A stretch of 64,000 nucleotides of DNA from Sphingobium sp. Ant17 (GTDB taxonomy: Bacteria > Pseudomonadota > Alphaproteobacteria > Sphingomonadales > Sphingomonadaceae): positions 1 through 64,000 of the forward strand of contig NZ_JEMV01000012.1 of assembly GCF_000588875.1 (NCBI RefSeq), in the 5' to 3' direction. Below, piece by piece: positions 18,377 through 28,796 of the stretch. A program made the translations under genes and the position numbers. Position 1 is the stretch's first letter; the number at the start of each line of letters is the position of its first letter. The notes under the pieces were generated by a model. That model was not told where the DNA came from. It did not search any database and saw nothing but the letters and a program-made list of their open reading frames with translations.

Positions 18377-19708
18377 TTAGTCGGGGACGACCTCTTGCAT
18401 GTCAGGGGTAGGGTCGAGCGCGATTCCCGCCATCGCGGCATTGAAGCGCTCGCGGTCGAGCCCCTTTTCCCATGCCGACACCACGACGGTCGCCACGGCA
18501 TTACCGATGAAGTTGGTAAGGCTGCGGCATTCGCTCATGAAGCGGTCCACGCCCAGGATCAGCGTCATGCCCGCGACCGGCACCGTCGGCACGATCGAGA
18601 GTGTCGCGGCCAACGTGATGAAGCCCGCCCCGGTTACTCCGGCAGCGCCCTTGGACGAGATCATCGCCACCAGCAACAGCAAGATCTGCTGCTCCAGGCT
18701 GATGTCGACATTACATGCTTGCGCGATGAACAAGGCCGCCAGCGTCATATAGATATTGGTGCCGTCGAGGTTGAAGCTGTATCCTGTCGGAACGACCAGC
18801 CCGACCACCGACTTTCGACACCCCGCCCGCTCCATTTTCTCGATGAGGCTGGGCAATGCCGCCTCGGACGAAGAAGTGCCCAGGACAAGCAACAGTTCGG
18901 CCTTCAGGTAGCGAATGAGGTGGAGGATGTTGAAGCCCACCGCCCAGCACACGCCGCCCAACACCACCAGCACGAACAGCAGCGACGTCAGATAGAAGGT
19001 TGCGACCAGTCCGGCGAGGTTGGCCAGCGTCCCCACGCCATATTCACCGATGGTGAAGGCCATCGCCCCGAACGCGCCGATCGGCGCGGCCTTCATCAGG
19101 ATCGACACCAGCTTGAACACCGCATGGCTGGCCGATTCGAGAACGACCATCAGCGGCGCGGCCTTGTCGCCGATCAGAGTCAGTGCAATGCCGAACAGGA
19201 TCGCCACGAACAGAACTTGCAGGATGTTGCCGTCCGCCACCGCCGACACCATGGTCGCGGGAATGATGTTCATCAGAAATCCGGTCAGGCTGCTTTCATG
19301 CGCCTTGCTCGCATAATCGGCGACCTGTCCGGCATCCAGGGTCGCGGGATCGATATTGAGCCCAGCGCCGGGTTGCACCACATTGGCAACGATCAGGCCA
19401 ACGATCAGCGCCAGCGTCGAAAAGGTGAGGAAATAGCCGAAGGCCTTGGCAGCGACCCGGCCAATGGCCCCCAGTTCCTTCATGCCCGCAATGCCGGTGA
19501 CGATGGTCAAGAAGATCACCGGGGCGATGATCATCTTCACCAGCTTGATGAAGGCTTCACCCAGAGGTTTGAGCTGGACACCCGCGTCTGGAAAGAAATG
19601 ACCGATTGCAACGCCCATCGCGATGGCGATCAGCACCTGGACATAGAGCTGGCGATACCAGGGCAGGCGGGGCGTCGTCTGAATCGGCGAGGATGGCGAT
19701 GGCAGCAT
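18377..19708 (-). CDS. dctA: C4-dicarboxylate:cation symporter DctA
   Basis: 443-aa inner-membrane transporter of the DAACS family taking up succinate, fumarate and malate. Motifs include [20 protein letters not shown], the serine-rich hairpin [32 protein letters not shown] and the closing [17 protein letters not shown]. The start is the ATG at 19708. The frame stays open to 19912 only because it reads the tRNA gene backwards. It fits a lifestyle on organic acids, together with pckA and fbp. No dctBD regulators are nearby. Its stop lies 4 bases from the cpdR stop, convergent. Confidence 0.92.
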   Translation of the reverse strand: MLPSPSSPIQTTPRLPWYRQLYVQVLIAIAMGVAIGHFFPDAGVQLKPLGEAFIKLVKMIIAPVIFLTIVTGIAGMKELGAIGRVAAKAFGYFLTFSTLALIVGLIVANVVQPGAGLNIDPATLDAGQVADYASKAHESSLTGFLMNIIPATMVSAVADGNILQVLFVAILFGIALTLIGDKAAPLMVVLESASHAVFKLVSILMKAAPIGAFGAMAFTIGEYGVGTLANLAGLVATFYLTSLLFVLVVLGGVCWAVGFNILHLIRYLKAELLLVLGTSSSEAALPSLIEKMERAGCRKSVVGLVVPTGYSFNLDGTNIYMTLAALFIAQACNVDISLEQQILLLLVAMISSKGAAGVTGAGFITLAATLSIVPTVPVAGMTLILGVDRFMSECRSLTNFIGNAVATVVVSAWEKGLDRERFNAAMAGIALDPTPDMQEVVPD

Positions 19709-19836
19709 AAGTCTTGGCGTCCCCCTGTTTGCGCCGCAGCATATGGGCCGCCCCTGCCCTGTCCAGAAGAATATCGGGGCCACGCATTTTCTCGCTTGCA
19801 CCATCCATTTGGCCCGGCTAAAGGCCCAACTCCCGT

Positions 19837-19911
19837 GGGCGTGTAGCTCAGTGGTAGAGCACTGTGTTGACATCGCAGGGGTCGCAAGTTCAATCCTTGC
19901 CACGCCCACCA
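19837..19911 (+). tRNA. tRNA-Val (anticodon GAC)
   Basis: The acceptor stem GGGCGTG pairs with CACGCCC. The D arm is AGCTCAGTGGTAGAGC. The anticodon arm CTGTG-TTGACAT-CGCAG has anticodon GAC. The T arm holds the standard GTTCAAT. The discriminator A and CCA are encoded. Total length is 75 bases with CCA. Confidence 0.93.
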
Positions 19912-20031
19912 TGACAAAGCCCGTCGCCTGTTTGCAGGTGGCGGGCTTTCTCTTTTGCGGAGCCGCGACCAGCAGGCTATGGCCATCGCAGCATTGGCAA
20001 GGGGCGGAAAAAGATGGCGGGCTGCGAGACT

Positions 20032-20637
20032 ATGTCGGGCAAGCGCCTGTTGTTCGTGATGGCCGCGGACGCGGAATATGGCGCACATCTGCGCGCACGA
20101 TTTACGCCGCTGATGACGGGCGTGGGGCCGGTAGAGGCCGCGCTGGCGACGGGAATCGCCCTGCACGATCTGGCGCGTACGAATACGCTTCCCGATCTTG
20201 TCGTCTGTCTTGGATCAGCAGGATCGCGGATCTGCGGGCTGGGCGAAGTGGTGCAGGTTGCCAGCGTTTCCTGGCGCGACATGGACGCCTCACGGTTGGG
20301 CTTTACCAAGGGGGTGACGCCCTTCGTCGATCATCCGGTCGATGTGCCACTGTTGATGCCGCTGACGGTACAGAGCGCGCGGCTCTCGACCGGCGCAAAT
20401 ATCGTCGGTGGCGAAGAATATGCGGCGATCGACGCGGATATGGTCGACATGGAGACCTTCGCGGTGGCGCGCGCCTGCGCCCGGTTTGACGTACCGCTGA
20501 TGGGGCTGCGCGGCATTTCCGATGGGCCGGGCGAACTGGCGCATATCCATGGCTGGATGGAATTGTTAGAATTGCTCGACGAGCGGCTGGCGGCAGCCGT
20601 GGACCTACTGCCAGCGGCGCTCGCCAAAGGTCTTTAG
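20032..20637 (+). CDS. mtnN: 5'-methylthioadenosine/S-adenosylhomocysteine nucleosidase
   Basis: 201-aa cytosolic hydrolase releasing adenine from methylthioadenosine or S-adenosylhomocysteine. The substrate loop DMVDMETFAVARA and the catalytic aspartate in LRGISDGPG are present, with GVGPVEAALATG near the N-terminus. It is somewhat shorter than the E. coli enzyme (about 232 aa). I use the ATG at 20032; an in-frame ATG at 20014 is possible. Its last four bases overlap the convergent apt gene, whose product salvages the adenine made here. Confidence 0.85.
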   Translation: MSGKRLLFVMAADAEYGAHLRARFTPLMTGVGPVEAALATGIALHDLARTNTLPDLVVCLGSAGSRICGLGEVVQVASVSWRDMDASRLGFTKGVTPFVDHPVDVPLLMPLTVQSARLSTGANIVGGEEYAAIDADMVDMETFAVARACARFDVPLMGLRGISDGPGELAHIHGWMELLELLDERLAAAVDLLPAALAKGL

Positions 20638-21170
20638 TCGCCGTCGAACGCGAGGATCGCCTGCGCGGCGATGCCGTCCGCTTCCAATGCGGCCATACCG
20701 CCAAGATCAGGCAAGTCGATCGCGAACAGCGCCATCAACACGCTTGCGCCCTGCTCACGCAACAATTGTGCGCCGGCGAGCGCCGTGCCGCCGGTGGCGA
20801 TCAGATCATCGACCAGCACTATGCGCGTTCCCGTTGGCACCTGCCCTTCATGCAGTTCCAGTCGATCCGTGCCATATTCCAACACATAATCGATGCCGAC
20901 GGTCTTGCCCGGCAGTTTGCCTGCCTTGCGCACCGGGACGAAACCCTTGCCAAGTGCCAATGCTAGCGCCGCACCCAGGATGAAGCCCCGCGCTTCAATG
21001 CCCACGATCAGATCGGGATCAAGCGGCCGCGCGATCGACGCCATGCGTGCCACCAGTTCCGCTAGACCCGCACCATCCGCCAACAAGGTCGTGACATCGC
21101 GAAACTGGATGCCGGGTTTGGGGAAATCGGGGATGGTGCGAACCAGGCCTGCCAGCGTGTCGATGTTCAT
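20634..21170 (-). CDS. apt: Adenine phosphoribosyltransferase
   Basis: 178-aa enzyme making AMP from adenine and PRPP. The type I PRTase motif RIVLVDDLIATGGTALAG is at about residues 117-134, and GIEARGFILGAALA is at about 58-71. It lies downstream of petABC on the same strand, but a strong hairpin terminator at 21187-21224 separates them. It is convergent with mtnN, giving a compact adenine salvage pair. Confidence 0.93.
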   Translation of the reverse strand: MNIDTLAGLVRTIPDFPKPGIQFRDVTTLLADGAGLAELVARMASIARPLDPDLIVGIEARGFILGAALALALGKGFVPVRKAGKLPGKTVGIDYVLEYGTDRLELHEGQVPTGTRIVLVDDLIATGGTALAGAQLLREQGASVLMALFAIDLPDLGGMAALEADGIAAQAILAFDGD

Positions 21171-21186
21171 GCTGTCTCCATAAAAG

Positions 21187-21224
21187 AAAAGGGCGCGGCT
21201 TCCAGATGAAACCGCGCCCTTTTT
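21187..21224. terminator. Bidirectional intrinsic terminator between petC and apt
   Basis: AAAAGGGCGCGG (21187-21198) pairs with CCGCGCCCTTTT (21212-21223). On the minus strand the stem is followed by TTTTCTTTTA and would end petABC. On the plus strand it is followed by five T residues. Confidence 0.8.
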
Positions 21225-21250
21225 ATATCTCGTCCTCGCGGACCAGCCCC

Positions 21251-22095
21251 TTAGGCGGCCTTCTTCTTGTCCGCCCAGATATTCTGGTAGGACATATAAG
21301 CGAGGCCCGTAGCGATCAGCAGGAAGATGATCGTCGCCAGACCCGCGCGGCGGCGATTTTCCAGCTTGGGTTCGGCGGTCCAGGTCAGGAAGGCTGAAAC
21401 GTCCTTCGCCATCTGGTCCACCGTCGGCTTGGTGCCGTCGCTATAGGTCACCTGCTCGCTGTCAGCGGCGGTGCCATGGCGAGGTTCAGGTTCGCGAAAT
21501 AGGGGTTGTAATGCAGCCCTTCGGGTGTCTTGGAATCCGGGAATTCCTTGAGCAGCGCGGCGGGTTGCGCCTGATAGCCGGTCAGCAGCGAATAGACATA
21601 GGCGCTGCCATGGTGGCGAGCCTTGGTCATCAGCGACAGGTCTGGCGGGATCGCATTGTTGTTGGCCGCTGCCGCCGCGACGTTGTTCGCGAAGGGCTTG
21701 GGGAAATAATCCGCCGGCATCGGATCGCGGGTCGATGCTTCGCCCGTGGCCGGATCGACCGATGGGGTCTTGATCGCCCACTGCTTGGCGATCGCCTTCA
21801 CCTCGGCTTCGTTATAGCCAAGCGCTTCAAGGTCGCGGAACGCCACGAACTTCAGGCTGTGGCAGGCCGAACAGACCTCCTTGTAAACCTGGAAGCCGCG
21901 CTGAAGTTGCTGCCTGTCATAGCCGCCAAGTGGTCCGTCAAACGAGAAGGACACATGCTTGGGCAGTTCGTGGAACTCATGTTCCACGGTGGGCTGCGGC
22001 GGTTCGGAGACATAAGCCACCGCCCCCATGAGGAAGGAGACCAGCAGCCAGCCCGCGAAGAAGAGGCCGACGAGAAATGCGCCGATGCGTACCAT
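21251..22095 (-). pseudogene. petC: Cytochrome c1 of the bc1 complex, frameshifted
   Basis: Membrane-anchored cytochrome c1 that passes electrons from the Rieske protein to cytochrome c. The signal/anchor at the N-terminus (VRIGAFLVGLFFAGWLLVS) and the haem site VCSACHSLKFVAFRDLE are intact. The C-terminal part, with EQVTYSDGTKPTVDQMAKD and the membrane tail GLATIIFLLIATGLAYMSYQ, is in the next frame. One base is missing near 21456-21462 (ACAGCGAGC should be ACAGCGGAGC or similar). The C-terminal helix is needed for complex assembly and the gene is normally essential for this respiratory branch. A sequencing or assembly error is therefore more likely than a real break. It is third in petABC. 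Confidence 0.92.
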
Positions 22096-22109
22096 GTTAC
22101 GTCTACCCC

Positions 22110-23402
22110 TTATTCGGCCGGGACCGCGACGGTTGCGCCGTCGGTCTTGCCATATTTCGCCAGCACGGCCTCGGTGATCGAACCGGGCAGCGGCAGCGGC
22201 TTTTCAAAGCGCGAGATCAGCGGAAGGATGATCAGGAAGTGCGCGAAATAATAGGCCGACGCGACCTGCGAGATCATCACGAAGGGTTCTTCAGCCGGAG
22301 CACCACCGCAATAGCCCAGGATCAACACGTCGAGGATCAGGATCCAGAAGAACTTGTTGAAAGTGGGTCGATACTTGCCCGACCGCACCGGCGAGGTGTC
22401 GAGCCAAGGCAGGAAGAAAAGCAGCAGGATCGATGCGAACATCGCCAACACGCCCAGCAGCTTGGCGGGGATGAAGAAGAAGTCGACGGTGAAGGCGCGC
22501 AGGATGGCGTAGAAGGGCCAGAAATACCATTCCGGCACGATGTGCGCGGGCGTCGAGAGCGGGTTCGCTTCGATATAGTTATCCGGGTGGCCCAGGAAGT
22601 TCGGAGCGAAAAAGAGCAGGATGCAGAAGGCAATCAGGAAGATGCCCGCACCGAAGCCATCCTTGGACGTGTAATAGGGGTGGAATGGCACCGTGTCCTG
22701 CGGCCCCTTCACTTCCACGCCGGTCGGGTTCGAGGAACCCGGAATATGCAGCGCCCAGATGTGCAGCATGATGACAGCCGCGATCACGAAGGGCAGCAGG
22801 AAGTGGAGCGAGAAGAAGCGATTGAGCGAGGCATTGCCAGGGGCAAATCCACCCAGCAGCCAGGTCTGGATCGGCTCACCAACGACCGGGATCGCGCCGA
22901 ACAGGCCGGTAATCACCTTCGCGCCCCAATAGGACATCTGCCCCCAGGGAAGCACATACCCCATGAACGCCGTCGCCATCATCAACAGGAAGATGACGAG
23001 GCCCAGCAACCAGACCATTTCGCGAGGCGCCTTGTAGGAGCCGAAATAGAGGCCGCGAAAAATGTGGAGATAGACCACGATGAAAAAGAAGCTGGCCCCG
23101 TTGGCATGCGCATAGCGCATCAACCAGCCCGCATTGACGTCGCGCATCGTCTGTTCGACGGTGTTGAACGCCACCAGATCATTGGCACCATAATGCATCG
23201 CCAGGACAACGCCGGTGATGATCTGGATCATCAGCGCGAGGCCGGCCAGGACGCCGAAGTTCCAGAAATAGTTGAGGTTGCGTGGCACCGGATAGCCCGC
23301 GCCAACAGCATTATAGGCAAGGCGCGGAAGCGGGAGCTTCTCGTCGATCCACACCATCACGGGATTCTTGGGAGTATATTGCTCAGCCCAGGGAAAGCTC
23401 AT
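22110..23402 (-). CDS. petB: Cytochrome b of the bc1 complex
   Basis: 430-aa polytopic protein carrying haems bL and bH. Histidine-bearing segments VLAMHYGA and [15 protein letters not shown] are present, as are the Qo-site motif region [18 protein letters not shown] and [14 protein letters not shown] (PEWY). Length is normal for the alphaproteobacterial type, with a C-terminal extra helix. It starts 11 bases after petA ends and stops 14 bases before petC, so the three form one operon. Confidence 0.95.
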   Translation of the reverse strand: MSFPWAEQYTPKNPVMVWIDEKLPLPRLAYNAVGAGYPVPRNLNYFWNFGVLAGLALMIQIITGVVLAMHYGANDLVAFNTVEQTMRDVNAGWLMRYAHANGASFFFIVVYLHIFRGLYFGSYKAPREMVWLLGLVIFLLMMATAFMGYVLPWGQMSYWGAKVITGLFGAIPVVGEPIQTWLLGGFAPGNASLNRFFSLHFLLPFVIAAVIMLHIWALHIPGSSNPTGVEVKGPQDTVPFHPYYTSKDGFGAGIFLIAFCILLFFAPNFLGHPDNYIEANPLSTPAHIVPEWYFWPFYAILRAFTVDFFFIPAKLLGVLAMFASILLLFFLPWLDTSPVRSGKYRPTFNKFFWILILDVLILGYCGGAPAEEPFVMISQVASAYYFAHFLIILPLISRFEKPLPLPGSITEAVLAKYGKTDGATVAVPAE

Positions 23403-23413
23403 GGTTTCTTACC

Positions 23414-23980
23414 TCAGCCTACGAGAATGGCGGTGTCGGAAGTGAAGCTGAACTTCGGCACTTCCAGGTTGGTCGGCGCGGGGCCTTTGCGGATGCGCGC
23501 CGCGGTGTCATAGGACGAGCCATGGCATGGGCAGAAATAGCCACCATATTCGCCCTTATTCTCACCTTCGCCAGCGCCCAGCGGGACGCAGCCCAGATGG
23601 GTGCAAACACCCATCGTCACCAGCCACTGCTTCTTGCCATCGACGGTGCGTTCTTCCAGCGTCTGCGGATCGCGCAGCGTGGACGGATCCACCTTGTCGG
23701 CTTCGGCGATCTCCTTTTCCGTCAGTTGCCGCACGAAAAGCGGCTGGCTGCGGAAGGTCGTCTTGATCGCCTGACCCGGCTGGATCGCCGACAGATCGAC
23801 TTCCGTCGATGCAAGCGCCAATACGTCCGCGCTAGGGTTCATCTGGTCGATCAACGGCAGAACGACGACGACAGCGCCGACACCTGCAAAACTCACCGCA
23901 GCGATATTGATGAAATCGCGACGGCGGACCCCATCTTCGCCGGGTAAACCCGTGCTGTCTGTATGTTCAACGCTGGCCAT
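23414..23980 (-). CDS. petA: Rieske iron-sulfur subunit of the bc1 complex
   Basis: 188-aa subunit with a 2Fe-2S centre. The ligand boxes CTHLGC and CPCHG are present. The N-terminus has a Tat-like [16 protein letters not shown] that stays as membrane anchor. I chose the ATG at 23980 over an upstream in-frame start at 24046, because family members begin just before the twin-arginine motif and GAGG precedes this ATG. It is first gene of petABC and divergent from trmL. Confidence 0.94.
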   Translation of the reverse strand: MASVEHTDSTGLPGEDGVRRRDFINIAAVSFAGVGAVVVVLPLIDQMNPSADVLALASTEVDLSAIQPGQAIKTTFRSQPLFVRQLTEKEIAEADKVDPSTLRDPQTLEERTVDGKKQWLVTMGVCTHLGCVPLGAGEGENKGEYGGYFCPCHGSSYDTAARIRKGPAPTNLEVPKFSFTSDTAILVG

Positions 23981-24188
23981 GCACCTCAACCCTTGCAAGA
24001 ACGTCCCTGGTCCCGCCGCAATGCCGTGAACGGCCCTGTTTATCAAGGGTGATGGGTAACCATATCATATGGCCCCCGCCTTCCCCCCGGCGTGGTTCGG
24101 GGGCCTGATAACCCCAGTGCGCGCTCTTTGCCAACAGCAAAGTCACGCAAGCTATGACAATTTGCCGCAGTGCATTATGGGCTCGCCA

Positions 24189-24647
24189 ATGCGTATCGCC
24201 CTTTATCAACCCGAAATCGCCGGCAATGTCGGCGCGATCCTGCGTCTGGCGGCCTGTTTTGCCGTTCCGGTGGACATTATCATGCCCACCGGATTCGCCT
24301 TTTCCGACGCTCGCCTGAAACGCGCGGCGATGGATTATGGCGCGGCGGCGGAGGTCGTTCGACACGCCAATTTCGATGCCTTCGATGCGGATCGGCGCGC
24401 CAACGGCCGCCGCTTGCTGCTGATGAGCAGCCACGCGTCGCAGCGGCTGCCCGATGTCGCCTTTCGCGGCGACGATGTCTTGCTGATGGGCTCTGAAAGC
24501 GCAGGCGTGCCCGATGCCGTGCGGGATCTGGCCGATATTCGGGTACGGATTCCCATGGCAGAGGGTTTTCGATCCTTGAACATCGCCGTTTCTACGGGCA
24601 TCGCCGTCGCCGAAGCCCTGCGCCAGACCGGAAAGTTCCCGCAATGA
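24189..24647 (+). CDS. trmL: tRNA (cytidine(34)-2'-O)-methyltransferase
   Basis: 152-aa SPOUT-family methyltransferase modifying the wobble base of tRNA-Leu. Motifs: MRIALYQPEIAGNVGAILRL at the N-terminus, LLMGSESAGVPDAV and the trefoil-knot end IPMAEGFRSLNIAVSTGIA. ATG at 24189 matches the family start; ATG at 24177 is an alternative. The stop codon overlaps the hemF start (ATGA), showing coupling. Confidence 0.9.
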   Translation: MRIALYQPEIAGNVGAILRLAACFAVPVDIIMPTGFAFSDARLKRAAMDYGAAAEVVRHANFDAFDADRRANGRRLLLMSSHASQRLPDVAFRGDDVLLMGSESAGVPDAVRDLADIRVRIPMAEGFRSLNIAVSTGIAVAEALRQTGKFPQ

Positions 24648-25531
24648 CCCCCGCTCCCACGCCCGTCGTCCCTTTCATCCTCGATACCCGCCAACAGGCG
24701 GCGCGCACCTGGTTCGAATCACTGCGTGATCGGATCTGCGCTGCGTTCGAAGCGATCGAGCGGGAGGCGGGCAGCGACGCCAGCTTCACCTACACCCCCT
24801 GGGACCGCGAGGCCGAAGGGCAGGCTCCGGGCGAGGGCGGTGGCGGCGTGCGCGGTATGATGAAGGGTAAGGTGTTCGAGAAAGTCGGGGTCAATATCTC
24901 GACCGTCGGGGGCGAGTTCGCCCCTGGCTTCGCGCAGAGCATTCATGGCGCGGCGGAGAATCCGGCCTTTTTCGCGACCGGAATCAGCCTGGTCGCGCAT
25001 ATGGCCAATCCGCATGTGCCCGCCGTCCATATGAATACGCGCTATCTGGTAACCACCAAAAGCTGGTTCGGTGGCGGAGCGGATCTCAATCCGCCCCTGC
25101 CGCGCGAAGAGGATACGGCCTATTTTCATGACGTGCTCAAAGCCGCCTGCGACGCACATGACCCGGACTATTATTCCCGGTTCAAGGATTGGGCCGACGA
25201 CTATTTCTTCATCCCGCATCGTGGAGTCCATCGCGGGGTCGGCGGCATCTTTTATGATCATCTCGAATGCGCCGATGATGCTACGTTCGACGCAAATTTC
25301 GCCTTAACCCGCGCGGTCGGCGATGCTTTCCTTGACGCCTATCCGCCGATCGTGCGGCGACGTATGGCGGAAGCCTGGAGCGAAGCGGACTATGCCGCGA
25401 TGCTGGAATGGCGGGGACGCTATGCCGAATTCAATCTGGTGCATGATCGCGGCACGTTGTTCGGCCTCAAGACCGGCGGGAATATCGACGCGATTCTGAT
25501 GAGCCTGCCGCCAATGGCGAGTTGGAGTTGA
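24644..25531 (+). CDS. hemF: Oxygen-dependent coproporphyrinogen-III oxidase
   Basis: 295-aa haem-synthesis enzyme converting coproporphyrinogen III to protoporphyrinogen IX with O2. Conserved blocks include NISTVGGEFAPGF, HMNTRYLVTTKSWFGGGADLNP, HRGVHRGVGGIFYDHLE and RYAEFNLVHDRGTLFGLKTGG. Presence agrees with aerobic growth and with the adjacent haem-containing bc1 complex. It is translated together with trmL and followed four bases later by the GNAT gene. Confidence 0.94.
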   Translation: MTPAPTPVVPFILDTRQQAARTWFESLRDRICAAFEAIEREAGSDASFTYTPWDREAEGQAPGEGGGGVRGMMKGKVFEKVGVNISTVGGEFAPGFAQSIHGAAENPAFFATGISLVAHMANPHVPAVHMNTRYLVTTKSWFGGGADLNPPLPREEDTAYFHDVLKAACDAHDPDYYSRFKDWADDYFFIPHRGVHRGVGGIFYDHLECADDATFDANFALTRAVGDAFLDAYPPIVRRRMAEAWSEADYAAMLEWRGRYAEFNLVHDRGTLFGLKTGGNIDAILMSLPPMASWS

Positions 25532-25535
25532 CGCC

Positions 25536-26135
25536 ATGGCGCTGATTACGGTCGATCAGCATATGGTGGCTACGATCGTCACCCATCTGGAGATGCGGCA
25601 GAAACCCCGGCCTGCGCCAGTTCCGCCCTCGCCCCTGCGGCTGGTCCGGTGGAAGAACGCCAAGCTCGACACCTATCGCGCACTATTCCGCCGTGTCGGG
25701 GAACCCTGGCTTTGGTTCTCGCGGTTGATCATGCCGGACGAATCGCTCGCCGCGATCATTCATGACCCGGCAGTCGAGGTCTATGCCGTCACCGACCCGC
25801 GCGGGATCGAGGTAGGGTTGCTGGAGCTGGATTTCCGGTCGATGCCCGATTGCGAACTGGGCTTTTTCGGGCTGGTGCCGCAATTGAACGGCAAAGGCCA
25901 TGGACAATGGCTGATGGCGCAGGCCAAGGCGCTGGGCTGGCGCAAGGGGGTGGAGTGTTTACGGGTACATACTTGCACGCTCGACAGTCCGGCGGCGCTC
26001 GGCTTTTACATCAAAGCAGGATTTGTTGCCCGTAAGCGCGAGGTCGAGACCTTCGCCGACCCCCGTCTTGCCGGGATATTATCGCGTGACGCTGCAAGCC
26101 ATGTGCCGTTGCTCGATCAGCCTGCGGTGGCCTGA
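25536..26135 (+). CDS. GNAT family N-acetyltransferase
   Basis: 199-aa protein with a GNAT fold. The acetyl-CoA loop is LNGKGHGQWLMAQAKALGW, and the following segment CTLDSPAALGFYIKAGF has the usual Tyr near the end. The N-terminal 35 residues are Pro-rich. The substrate is unknown. It closely follows hemF and is likely co-transcribed. Its last 19 bases overlap the convergent membrane-protein gene. Confidence 0.82.
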   Translation: MALITVDQHMVATIVTHLEMRQKPRPAPVPPSPLRLVRWKNAKLDTYRALFRRVGEPWLWFSRLIMPDESLAAIIHDPAVEVYAVTDPRGIEVGLLELDFRSMPDCELGFFGLVPQLNGKGHGQWLMAQAKALGWRKGVECLRVHTCTLDSPAALGFYIKAGFVARKREVETFADPRLAGILSRDAASHVPLLDQPAVA

Positions 26136-26911
26136 CGATAAAGGCGGGCGAGCATCACCAGCATATAAACCTGGATAACCGTCGACACGATCGCCCCGGC
26201 AATTCCGCCCGCCAAACGCGCGCCGTCAGGGCCAGCGACTATGCTGCCCAACAGGCCGAAAATCGACTGCGCCGCCGATGCGACGATCCCCGACAGCAAG
26301 GTCAGGATCAGGATGAAGGCGAGTAGCCGCCAGAAATGACCACGGGTCAACGCCCAGGCGCGACGAAGTGACTCCTTCACACCAGAACCGCTGTCCAACA
26401 CGACCGGGTTGAGCAGCATCAACCTTACGCTAGCGAAAAGCGCTACCCCGACCACGGCGAAGCCGAGCAAAAGCCCAAGCGAGGCACCGGCCGCCTTCGA
26501 TGCCAGCGAAACGATCACCGCCAGCAGTATGACCGTCATCAGCAGCCCAAACAGCGCTCCCAGCACGACCAACGCCGTGCCAAGCAGCACAGGCAGCCGC
26601 TGAAGGCTGAGCCGCAGCGCCTCCCCCACCGAAATGCCCGGACGCAGCGCGAGCGCAAACAGGCTGAGCGACCCGAACCAGATCAGGACCACAGCGATCG
26701 TAAGGGCCACCCCATAGCTGGCCGGAACATCGGGCATCATGTCCATTTTGGGCGCGAGTGACCAGGCGGCGAGTTCAGGCGGCGTCATTTCCTGAAGGAT
26801 GAGGCCTGGCAGCGCCACGAACAGGAGCGCGACGGGAAACAGCAGCGTGGCTTCGCGGGCGACGAACGCCACCGCTTCCTGCCATGCCTTGCCGATCGAC
26901 ATTGTCGCCAT
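26117..26911 (-). CDS. Polytopic membrane protein, glycerophosphodiesterase membrane-domain-like
   Basis: 264-aa protein beginning [20 protein letters not shown], with six hydrophobic segments separated by short loops. The segment [22 protein letters not shown] is the amphipathic linker seen in DUF/GDPD membrane-domain proteins of this type. No catalytic domain is present. I use the ATG at 26911; frame is open to 26974. Function is unknown. It is divergent from lipB with about 77 bases between starts. Confidence 0.65.
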   Translation of the reverse strand: MATMSIGKAWQEAVAFVAREATLLFPVALLFVALPGLILQEMTPPELAAWSLAPKMDMMPDVPASYGVALTIAVVLIWFGSLSLFALALRPGISVGEALRLSLQRLPVLLGTALVVLGALFGLLMTVILLAVIVSLASKAAGASLGLLLGFAVVGVALFASVRLMLLNPVVLDSGSGVKESLRRAWALTRGHFWRLLAFILILTLLSGIVASAAQSIFGLLGSIVAGPDGARLAGGIAGAIVSTVIQVYMLVMLARLYRQATAG

Positions 26912-26988
26912 ATCTTGTAACGCCCGCCCTATTCCCGAAAATATCGCGGAGACTTGATCGCTCGCTGTCTCCAAGTCAAGGAAGCGTC

Positions 26989-27684
26989 ATGACGGCCCCC
27001 CTTCCCTTTCCCGACAGCGTCGAATGGCGCACCGAAACCGCGCCTGCCGATTACCCTGCGGCGCTGGCCGAGATGGAGGCACGCGCCGCTGCGATCCATG
27101 CGGGCGAAGCGCGCGAACGGGTGTGGCTGCTGGAGCATGCCCCGCTCTATACGGCCGGGACCAGCGCCGACCCCGCCGAACTGATCGATCCGCGCTTCCC
27201 GGTGTACGATGCCGGGCGCGGCGGCCGCTACACCTATCATGGGCCGGGGCAGCGGATCGGCTATCTCAACATCAACTTGGGCGAACGCGGCAAGGATGTC
27301 CGCAATTTCGTGCATCATCTCGAAGGCTGGATGATCGCGGCGCTCGCTGATCTCGGCATAGCAGCGCGGCGGGCGGACGGGCGGATCGGCATCTGGACCG
27401 ATGACCGCGACGGGCGAGAGGCGAAGATCGGCGCGCTGGGCATAAGGGTGCGCCGCTGGGTGACGCTCCATGGTTTTGCCATCAATGTCGATCCTGACCT
27501 TAGCCATTTTACCGGAATCGTGCCGTGCGGGATCAGCGACTATCCCGTGACCAGCATCGCCGCACTGGGCGGCGACGCCTCCATGGCTGCACTCGATCAC
27601 GCCCTCAAGGCACATTTCCCTGTCTTTCTCAGTCGCTTGTCGCGGTGCGGCTCGGGGCTTGAGCAATGCGAAGCCGGTCGCTAG
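26989..27684 (+). CDS. lipB: Octanoyl-ACP:protein N-octanoyltransferase
   Basis: 231-aa enzyme that moves octanoate from ACP to lipoyl domains, the first step of lipoate synthesis. Motifs: [41 protein letters not shown] (catalytic lysine in KIGALG) and the cysteine in [23 protein letters not shown] precedes the ATG. lipA is not in this window. Confidence 0.93.
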   Translation: MTAPLPFPDSVEWRTETAPADYPAALAEMEARAAAIHAGEARERVWLLEHAPLYTAGTSADPAELIDPRFPVYDAGRGGRYTYHGPGQRIGYLNINLGERGKDVRNFVHHLEGWMIAALADLGIAARRADGRIGIWTDDRDGREAKIGALGIRVRRWVTLHGFAINVDPDLSHFTGIVPCGISDYPVTSIAALGGDASMAALDHALKAHFPVFLSRLSRCGSGLEQCEAGR

Positions 27685-27743
27685 GGTCACGCCTTTCGCC
27701 GGGCGGGGGATTGCCGGGCATCGATGATCGCAAGGAGACCCGG

Positions 27744-28013
27744 ATGCGCCGCCACGTACTTGCCGCCCTGACCCTGTCGCTGCTGCCGCTGGCCGCTTGC
27801 GGCGGCGCGGACAAGACCGAAACCAAGGTCGAGATGAAGGACATGGAAGTGGTCGATGGCACCACCAGCGACGCCATGACCGACCTGGACGGGGTCCAGA
27901 GCGAAGGCACGGCGATCGCCCTGCCCGGCAACGCGGCCACCAACGCCAGCACGGCGGCACAGCCGACCACCGAAGCCGCGGGCGAGGATGCCGAAGTCCT
28001 GTCCGATCAATAA
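27744..28013 (+). CDS. Small lipoprotein of unknown function
   Basis: 89-aa protein with lipoprotein signal MRRHVLAALTLSLLPLAACG, the lipobox being LAAC. The mature part is short, acidic, rich in Ala, Thr and Glu and probably disordered. AAGGAG lies upstream of the ATG at a good distance. The start matches a real gene; the frame open upstream to 27666 reads into lipB's end. No domain recognised. Confidence 0.7.
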   Translation: MRRHVLAALTLSLLPLAACGGADKTETKVEMKDMEVVDGTTSDAMTDLDGVQSEGTAIALPGNAATNASTAAQPTTEAAGEDAEVLSDQ

Positions 28014-28106
28014 GGCTGGCGCAATCATTCAGCCCTGATACAGTTGGCGCAGACACATATTGGGTCGATGCATTCCATCGCATCCCTTCGTAAAAGGCCT
28101 TTTTTC

Positions 28107-28789
28107 ATGACCTTCCGTACCGCGCTGACCGGCCTTGCCCTGGCGGTTGCGCCGCTGCTGGCGCAGCCTGCCGCCGCACAATTTTTTTGGTCGCCGCCCG
28201 ACTTGTCGGCTCCGCCCTTTACCGATGCGGCAGCGGCCACCGCACTGGGCCTGCCGGGCTCTACGGAAGCGGAGATCAAGGCAGGGCTGGTCTGGAACCT
28301 GCGCGCGGCGCTGAATGTCGCGGCGCTGCAATGCCAGTTCGAACCCACCTTGCTTGCGATCGGCAACTATAACGCGATGATCGCGCATCATGATGCCGAA
28401 CTGGACGCCGCGCAGACCACGCTGCTGGGCTATTTCCAGCGCACCGTGGGCAAGGGACGGCCGGGACAGGCCGCCTCCGACCAATATGGCACGCGCATCT
28501 ATTCGGGCTATTCGACGGTGCAGGCGCAGAAGGGCTTTTGCCTCGCGACCGCAGAGGTCGGTCGCAAGGCGATCTTCGCTGATCGTGGCACGCTGCATGA
28601 GGTGGCACGCAGTGGTCTGGCTTCGATCAAGAAGTCGTTGGTGGCCGCGGGCGAGCAATATTATGGCACGCCGGGCTATGACTATGTGACCGCCTTGCCC
28701 TCCTTCGATCCCAAATGCTGGAAGAAGGGCGTTCTGCAGCCTGTCTGCCATCAGCCTGGAACGACAAGATCGGCGTGGGCAAGCCCTAA
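28107..28789 (+). pseudogene. Exported protein of unknown function, frameshifted near its end
   Basis: N-terminal signal peptide MTFRTALTGLALAVAPLLA with cleavage after AAAQ. The mature part contains four cysteines and a helical middle (LVWNLRAALNVAALQCQFEP). It shares with sphingomonad exported proteins the ending FDPKCWKKGVLQPVCHQ then AWNDKIGVGKP. That last piece is one frame away, and adding a G at 28753-28755 (CAGGCCTGG) restores it with a stop at 28787-28789. As written, the frame runs on through the antisense of queE to 29015. Function unknown. Confidence 0.65.
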
Positions 28790-28796
28790 GGGTGGA

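Noticed and set aside
18395-19846. Long plus-strand frame over dctA
   Set aside because: Antisense shadow of a clear transporter; no ribosome site or domain.
19709-19912. Extension of the dctA frame upstream
   Set aside because: The extra residues read the tRNA-Val gene backwards; the ATG at 19708 is the natural start.
22077-23513. Long plus-strand frame over cytochrome b
   Set aside because: Antisense shadow of petB; Asp/His/Arg-rich translation without domains.
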